DNA from: Glandiceps talaboti
Lineage: Eukaryota > Hemichordata > Enteropneusta > Spengelidae
DNA: 64,000 nt
Direction: 5' to 3'
Assembly (NCBI RefSeq): GCF_964340395.1
Contig: NC_135561.1
Span: 9,574,732-9,638,731, forward strand
The notes below the pieces were generated by a model that searched no databases, had not been told where the DNA came from, and worked only from the letters and a program-made list of their open reading frames with translations. Positions 56,756 to 64,000 of this stretch are shown here, one piece after another (positions within the stretch are counted from its first letter, which is position 1; each line of letters begins with the position of its first letter). Made by a program: the position numbers and the translations under genes.

Positions 56756-57208
56756 TTTAGTTTGGTTTAAAATTTAGTTGAAGTGGGCACAAAACTTGAT
56801 TTGGTTCTGACTGTTCTGAATTTAGGGACACGAAATCGTCTCCCTGATGGCAGGAGTTCAAAGTGTTGGGACATAATGTGGCCTTTGTCATTTACCATTT
56901 TCCCAGCTTTGTTTTGTACACGAGATGTAAACATTTCATTCAAATTAGTCTACTTTTCACTCAATACTTTACTAAACACATTTACAATTTTGTTCAAGAC
57001 ACTCTTGTAGCTAGTCCCTAGACTACCAAACCAGCACAAAAAAGAAAATGTTAAACCGACTCAAAACTCCGATAGAATGTCTGTAATACCTTGGCATTTA
57101 CAAAATTTTAGGCCCCTCAATTGTTGTAGACAGTAAACTCTAGATTGACATTTCTTGTTAATGAAATCTGTGTTGGCCTTAACATTTGATTTATTATCCA
57201 AGACTGTT

Positions 57209-57316
<108 letters not shown>

Positions 57317-57358
57317 TCACCTGTTCAACTTTAACATTGTCAATAAAAAGGTCGGGCA

Positions 57359-58209
57359 CTACTTTAGGGTTCTTCCTAAAGTCGACCTTTCGTCCAAGTA
57401 GTTTTCTTTACACCAAGTAACAAACCTATCAACTTCATCGAAATAAGTACGGTCAGAATTTGACAGGTCAACTAATGCAGAGTTATCAGAATATTTGATA
57501 AGTGGATTTGTATCGGTACCTGATGAGCAGTCATTTGTGTAAAGTGTAAATAGTTTGTGTGAGAGTATCGTGCTCTGTGAGGCACCCCTAAATGTTGAAT
57601 GGAAGGCTGAACTTAATTTTTGGTAGCGAACAAACTGGGAAAGGTTGACAAGAAAATCCATTATCCAGAGGATGAGTTTGGGGTTAACGTTTAAATAACT
57701 AAGTTTATGAGCCATCATGTTTGGTTGACTTCTGTTAACGACTGATGAAAAATCAATAACCAATAGTCTTACAAATGAACTTGGTTTTTCAAGATGTGTA
57801 TACGCATCGTGAAGTAATGTGAGAGTTGCATTATCAGTACCTCTATTACTTTAATATGTAAATTGGTATGGGTCAAGGTGTGAATGTTTTTGTGGGTTTT
57901 GACAAAGTAAAATACGCTCGAAGCATTTCATCACAATGGAAGTCAGTGCTACAGGACGATGCCTTGGAAGTTTTTAGGGACCGGACAGATGGTAGATGTT
58001 TTCCAAATGGTTGATATCGTATGATCATTGTACGACCAATTGAACAATCTACTGGAAACACTAGCTAACTGCGATGCATAGACATTCAGTAACCTACCAC
58101 ATATGTTATCAGGACCCATAGCTTTCCTTATATTTAGTTTCTTAAAAATAGACAACTCGTTTATCACTGATTTCAAATTAACTCTTCTTTTCTTCTTATT
58201 TACTCTCAA
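57359..58209 (-). pseudogene. Broken LINE reverse transcriptase
   Basis: Read on the minus strand, three frames give successive parts of a non-LTR retrotransposon RT: the fingers (LNIRKAMGPDNICGRLLNVY, 58209-57949), a middle part (STDFHCDEMLRAYF), and palm blocks (VIDFSSVVNRSQPNMMAHKL; LFTLYTNDCSSGTD; IKYSDNSALVDLSNSD). The catalytic F/Y-A-D-D box reads YSDN, and at least two frameshifts separate the parts, so it is inactive. It resembles CR1/Jockey/Rex-type RTs. Confidence 0.88.
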
Positions 58210-58470
58210 GATCTAACCCGATGTTATCTATTTCCTTTCCAAAATCGTGAATATCAAAGCGACAGTACATTACAACTTCGCCTCGCCACCACCCTGTGTT
58301 GCTTGGCAAGGTGGTAAATAAAACAAGTTTGCCTTTGGGATTATATTAACTGGGATTGTCGACACTGAATAATCCGGTCAATCATGGCACTGCGCTCATT
58401 GTATGTCACGGCGTACAAGTATAAACGACGTTCATACTTCCATGACCATAGTTTCTGCGACCTGTCATTT
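58210..58470. other. Upstream part of the minus-strand LINE, unrecognised
   Basis: Open on the minus strand in places (58341-58586, 58406-58726), but no endonuclease or RT motif was recognised. It may be the linker of the LINE or unrelated. Confidence 0.35.
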
Positions 58471-58516
58471 GTTTGACCATAGACACTCCACCTTTGTGGA
58501 GGGTCCATGGTTTGAT
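58471..58516. mobile_element. Mini-palindrome, family 1
   Basis: A 32-bp palindrome (58478-58509; CATAGACACTCCACC facing GGAGGGTCCATG), flanked by GTTTGAC (58471-58477) and GTTTGAT (58510-58516), with one mismatch. Confidence 0.78.
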
Positions 58517-58908
58517 GGGATGCGTTAATTCTGGCAAACTTGTTTGGCAAATCGATCTGACGCAATATAGCTTGTGACCGTGGCATGCATAGCTTGGGTC
58601 AAAATCTATAACACCATTAAAGTATAAATAATGTTTAAACTTCCACGATAACACATACCTTTGAGAAATTATACTGACAGTATAATTACTCCAAGCACAG
58701 ACTATTCTCGTGTCAAACTCCGACACGAACTTGTTTTTCCTTGAAGAGTATATCTCGTGAGACCTATGGAAATTATCAAAATCTATATTGTAGTTGAAAA
58801 GAGCAAGAATGAAAAGAGGGGAAATTTAAGGGACATCATTTCTATATACACGTGTATTGTGCAAAGAACCCGATATCTTTGACCGCGTTGCCGTCAACCG
58901 AGCAATGG

Positions 58909-59000
<92 letters not shown>
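58909..59000. repeat. (TA)n microsatellite
   Basis: A long TA run, with a second short TA run at 59010-59024. Confidence 0.97.
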
Positions 59001-59004
<4 letters not shown>

Positions 59005-59271
59005 TCAGTATATATATATATATAAGAGGTAAGTCATAAACTGAAGGAAAAGTGCTCAATACTGAGAAGTAGAGCTGTATTTACACAAAGTACACAAGTT
59101 ATGGTACGGAGGCCGTTACGATCTTCAGACGACTAAATAACGGAAATTCAAGTGATAGAATTCGATGCGCGTTGTTGAGTGACATGGTGGAATGATAGAA
59201 TGTATTTGTTTTCGTGGACGATTTAGTGGACGATCTAGTGGAATTAATCTCTAAAAAAAAAACATGAATCA

Positions 59272-60370
59272 TGGTCTGAGTACTTCACAAATGTATTCAA
59301 TGCTCAAGTCCAAAGTGATGAAAGTTTCTCGATTTCCATGATCTTATCAGATCCACCTTGATAGACATAAATTCAGGCATTAATGGTGAGATTAATATCC
59401 GACTGTAGTCTTTTGGACAAGGTAATTACTTTGATAGTCTAGTTCCTATACTGTATCATTACCATTTATACCTCCACTCAAAGTATAGTCAGAGTCGTTA
59501 CTCTAGAAGTCTTGAAATGCATGAGATGCAATTTAAAATTCATTTACAGCCACCCACACAGTCATTAACATCATGTCTTTGTTAATAAATCACAAAACTC
59601 TAACCAATAACACAGTCCCTCATAAAGTTAGTGTTTATTGGGACAGTAATGTTCAAATGTGGTATATTTGTCAGCCCATGATGCTACTTATATACTGTTT
59701 ACATCACCAAAACATTTAGGTTTCACTGATTGGGTGAACAACTTTTTGTGCTATTTGAGGGGCTTTTGGCTAGACGTGGTTTAGTTAGAAACCATATTGG
59801 CATCCAGACTATTACTTTGAAGGAGATCATTGAAGAACAATAAAAATAAAACTCAAGGTGTGGATATGGGATCAGTGTGGCATTCTACATAGACATTCTC
59901 CAACAATTCTTGTAGACATGTTATGTAACCATTTTTTCTTCACGAAAGGCATGTTCCCACAGGAATCAATGGTGTAGGGGTTTCTAACATTGTCTTTTGA
60001 AAGTAAATTACATGTATGTCAAAACTAAAATTATTGTATTTACTAAGAGATGAAATTCTTAAGAAAATTGAAAAGTGGTTATTGGTGGTCATAAACTCGA
60101 CGTTGTTCGCTTTTTATGAATATCTAGGCGTGATTATGTCAAGCAGTGGTCTATGGTATTTAGCGCTTGCAGCTCAAGCGAGTAAAGCAATGATTGCGGT
60201 CATGAGTCAACTTGCAAAACTTGGGGACCTCCTAGTCAAAACTAAATTTAAAAGTTTTTGACTGTAAACTATTACCGATATTAAATTATACAGTGGAGAT
60301 TTTGGGTTTTAATAGGTCTACTGAAACTGAACGTGTTCAAAGTAAATTTCAGTGTTATATTTTGAGTCGT
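59272..60370 (+). pseudogene. Broken LINE reverse transcriptase, plus strand, interrupted by a MITE
   Basis: Pieces in order: WSEYFTNVFNAQVQSDESFS (59272 on), LKEIIEE (about 59816), TQGVDMGSVWHST (about 59853), ILVDMLC...FFTKGMFPQE, then YLGVIMSSSGLWYLALAAQA with SKAMIAVMSQLAKLGDL (60115 on). After a 1-nt frameshift near 60260 it continues DCKLLPILNYTVEILGFNRS and TETERVQSKF. This order fits the RT and its C-terminal part in LINEs. The MITE at 59435-59811 splits it. Inactive. Confidence 0.82.
59435..59811. mobile_element. MITE-like element, copy 2, inserted in a LINE
   Basis: About 377 bp with ends TAGTCTAG and CAGACTA, flanked by TTACTTTGA on both sides (59426-59434 and 59812-59820). It has no coding capacity and no mini-palindrome, so it is the empty site for the 52487-52536 insertion. 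A 9-bp target duplication is compatible with Mutator-like or Merlin-type transposases; the family is not assigned. Confidence 0.86.
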
Positions 60371-60543
60371 ATATAAACATATATGTAGTCTTTGAGTATG
60401 GGAGCTACATAAATGCTTGACAAGTGTTCATTACGGGAAGTAGGCTGAAATGTTTTGAGATTGCTGAACGAGAGCTGCAAAACTTTAACCTCAGACCACT
60501 TCTCCTCAGCCCTGGTTCAAGTTCTTAGGTCATAGTGGTGTAA

Positions 60544-60583
60544 ACTACATCTCAGACCACAATGTAGTGACCTGAGACTACAT
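60544..60583. mobile_element. Mini-palindrome, family 2, with 7-bp flanking repeats
   Basis: CTCAGACCAC (60551-60560) faces GTGACCTGAG (60567-60576), and ACTACAT flanks both sides exactly (60544-60550, 60577-60583). Another CTCAGACCACT arm lies about 60 bp upstream (about 60491). Confidence 0.7.
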
Positions 60584-60854
60584 GCACATGTAGGCCCTAC
60601 CTACTGGTATATTATGTAACTGCACTTGACGCCAGTGTGATTTCTAACTAAACTGTGTTATTGAAAGAACCGATGTGACGTCATCTGTTTTCTTTGTACC
60701 TGACACAATCCTAGCTGCTGTATTTTGGGCATGTTCAAGAGGGACAATGTTTTTAGCTGGCAGCCCATACAGAAGGGCCATTCAGTAGTCGGGTATCGAT
60801 GATATAAGTGCATGACCAAGGTTCTGACAAACTCCGTTTGTAAGATACTGGCGT

Positions 60855-60903
60855 ATGCGACCATAGACAGTGGAGGGCCCCCCTCCACTGTCAATGATGC
60901 GAC
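60855..60903. mobile_element. Mini-palindrome, family 1, inside an RT frame
   Basis: A 35-bp palindrome (60862-60896; CATAGACAGTGGAGGG facing CCCTCCACTGTCAATG), flanked by ATGCGAC on both sides (60855-60861, 60897-60903). In the minus-strand RT frame it lies between two copies of Gly-Arg-Ile, and insertion plus duplication is 42 nt. Confidence 0.92.
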
Positions 60904-61445
60904 CTATTGTTCGGGGGTGAAAAAGAACTGATCTACATGTCAACGAGATGTGCTTCTTGAGGTTATAACGGTCATCAATTGTTACACAAATGGTACATGC
61001 TGAATCCACTAACTGCACAGAAGACGATCCCATGTTGATGTGGTTCATGAGACGAGGAAGCCTGTTGAACTGAGACGTGATAAGGAGGACCTCGGTTTTG
61101 CCATATTTAAACTAGCTTATTTTGGGTCGTTTAATATCATGTGCAACAGTTTCCATAGACAGTGGAGGGGCCCCCTCCACTGTCAATGATGCGACCTATT
61201 GTTCGGGGGTGAAAAAGAACTGATCTACATGTCAACGAGATGTGCTTCTTGAGGTTATAACGGTCATCAATTGTTACACAAATGGTACATGCTGAATCCA
61301 CTAACTGCACAGAAGACGATCCCATGTTGATGTGGTTCATGAGACGAGGAAGCCTGTTGAACTGAGACGTGATAAGGAGGACCTCGGTTTTGCCATCATT
61401 AAACTAGCTTATTTTGGGTCGTTTAATATCATGTGCAACAGTTTC
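60862..61445. repeat. 292-bp tandem duplication
   Basis: Units 60862-61153 and 61154-61445 differ at only a few positions. The junction lies at a CCAT shared by the palindrome end and the sequence after GTGCAACAGTTT. Confidence 0.95.
61154..61188. mobile_element. Mini-palindrome, family 1, duplicate copy
   Basis: The copy of 60862-60896 carried by the tandem duplication. Its left flank is not the target repeat, as expected for a duplicated rather than newly inserted copy. Confidence 0.88.
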
Positions 61446-61824
61446 CATCTTAGTTACTGTAGTTGACGTATGTGATTGGGGAAATATATTGGTAAATCTG
61501 GTTGTCGTCTGCATGTTGTTGCATATTGAGATTTTGATGTCGGATTAGCTTTCCAAGTGGTGATGTGTATAGACAGCATAGGCGTGTAAGAGTGGACCAA
61601 GCACAGGGTTTTGTGACACTCCACACTGCAAATGTTTGGTTTCTGATATGCCTTGTACAGAAATGGACTGTTGTATATCTTTGAGGTATAAAGACTCTAG
61701 TCGAATGCCTGTAATACCGAGCTCGGAATAAACTTGAAATTATGCTGGAGTCAGAATTTACGGGGGGGGGGGGCATGAACAAAATTGAGGTTCAAAGGGA
61801 GGGGGGCATGACAATTGTGATGGT

Positions 61825-61900
61825 CTGAAAGGGCCCCCGAATATTCTGCTCATGATTTGAACCAAAATTAAACCTCAGGAGCAGTTGTTTACCAAGTAAA
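61825..61900. repeat. Dispersed repeat family E, copy 2
   Basis: Second copy of 55670-55760. Confidence 0.8.
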
Positions 61901-61922
61901 TTTACATTTGTATAAGTGTATG

Positions 61923-64000
<2,078 letters not shown>

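Larger units (their letters stand above)
60658..61782 (-). pseudogene. Broken LINE reverse transcriptase, minus strand, partly duplicated
   Basis: On the minus strand from 61782: LYTSPLGKLIRHQNLNMQQH followed by ADDNQIY (catalytic box reads HADD instead of F/YADD), then MNHINMGSSSVQLVDSACTI, IDDRYNLKKHISLTCRSVLF, HPRTIGRI, RQYLTNGVCQNLGHALISS: the palm-to-thumb part of a CR1-like RT. A 292-bp tandem duplication and two mini-palindromes interrupt it. Stops and frameshifts make it inactive. Confidence 0.88.

Overview
This window looks like AT-rich nuclear DNA from an invertebrate animal, probably marine. It has GT-AG introns, very frequent microsatellites and decayed non-LTR retrotransposons. 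The species cannot be fixed from sequence alone. I see no bacterial, organellar or viral gene.

Layout: positions 1-5200 are gene-poor 5' flank with four large microsatellites. Positions 5267-47667 (+) hold one large gene that I assembled by hand from 43 exons. Every splice junction is GT-AG, the reading frame is kept across all junctions, and the total is 7,419 nt (2,472 codons plus a stop). The product is a polycystin-1-family receptor/channel: signal peptide, six LDL-receptor class A (LDLa) modules, eight EGF-like modules (mostly calcium-binding type), a Ser/Thr/Pro linker, two more LDLa modules, a REJ/GAIN region, a GPS autoproteolysis motif, TM1, an intracellular PLAT domain and a polycystin channel block with about 11 membrane segments in all. 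The ligand-binding modules sit one per exon in phase 1-1 cassettes, and tandem exon duplication is visible in the DNA.

Positions 47668-64000 contain no convincing host gene. They hold three decayed LINE-type reverse-transcriptase fragments, two copies of a MITE-like element with 9-bp target duplications, several dispersed repeats and long simple repeats.

The most unusual signal is a set of tiny (about 24-36 bp) near-perfect palindromes, each flanked by a 7-bp direct repeat. One sits inside a reverse-transcriptase reading frame, where palindrome plus duplication adds exactly 14 codons. Another sits inside a MITE whose sister copy in this window is an empty site. These look like insertions far smaller than usual MITEs. 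A second palindrome sequence family shows the same 7-bp flanking duplications. Intron 34 of the polycystin gene also carries two long hairpins side by side.
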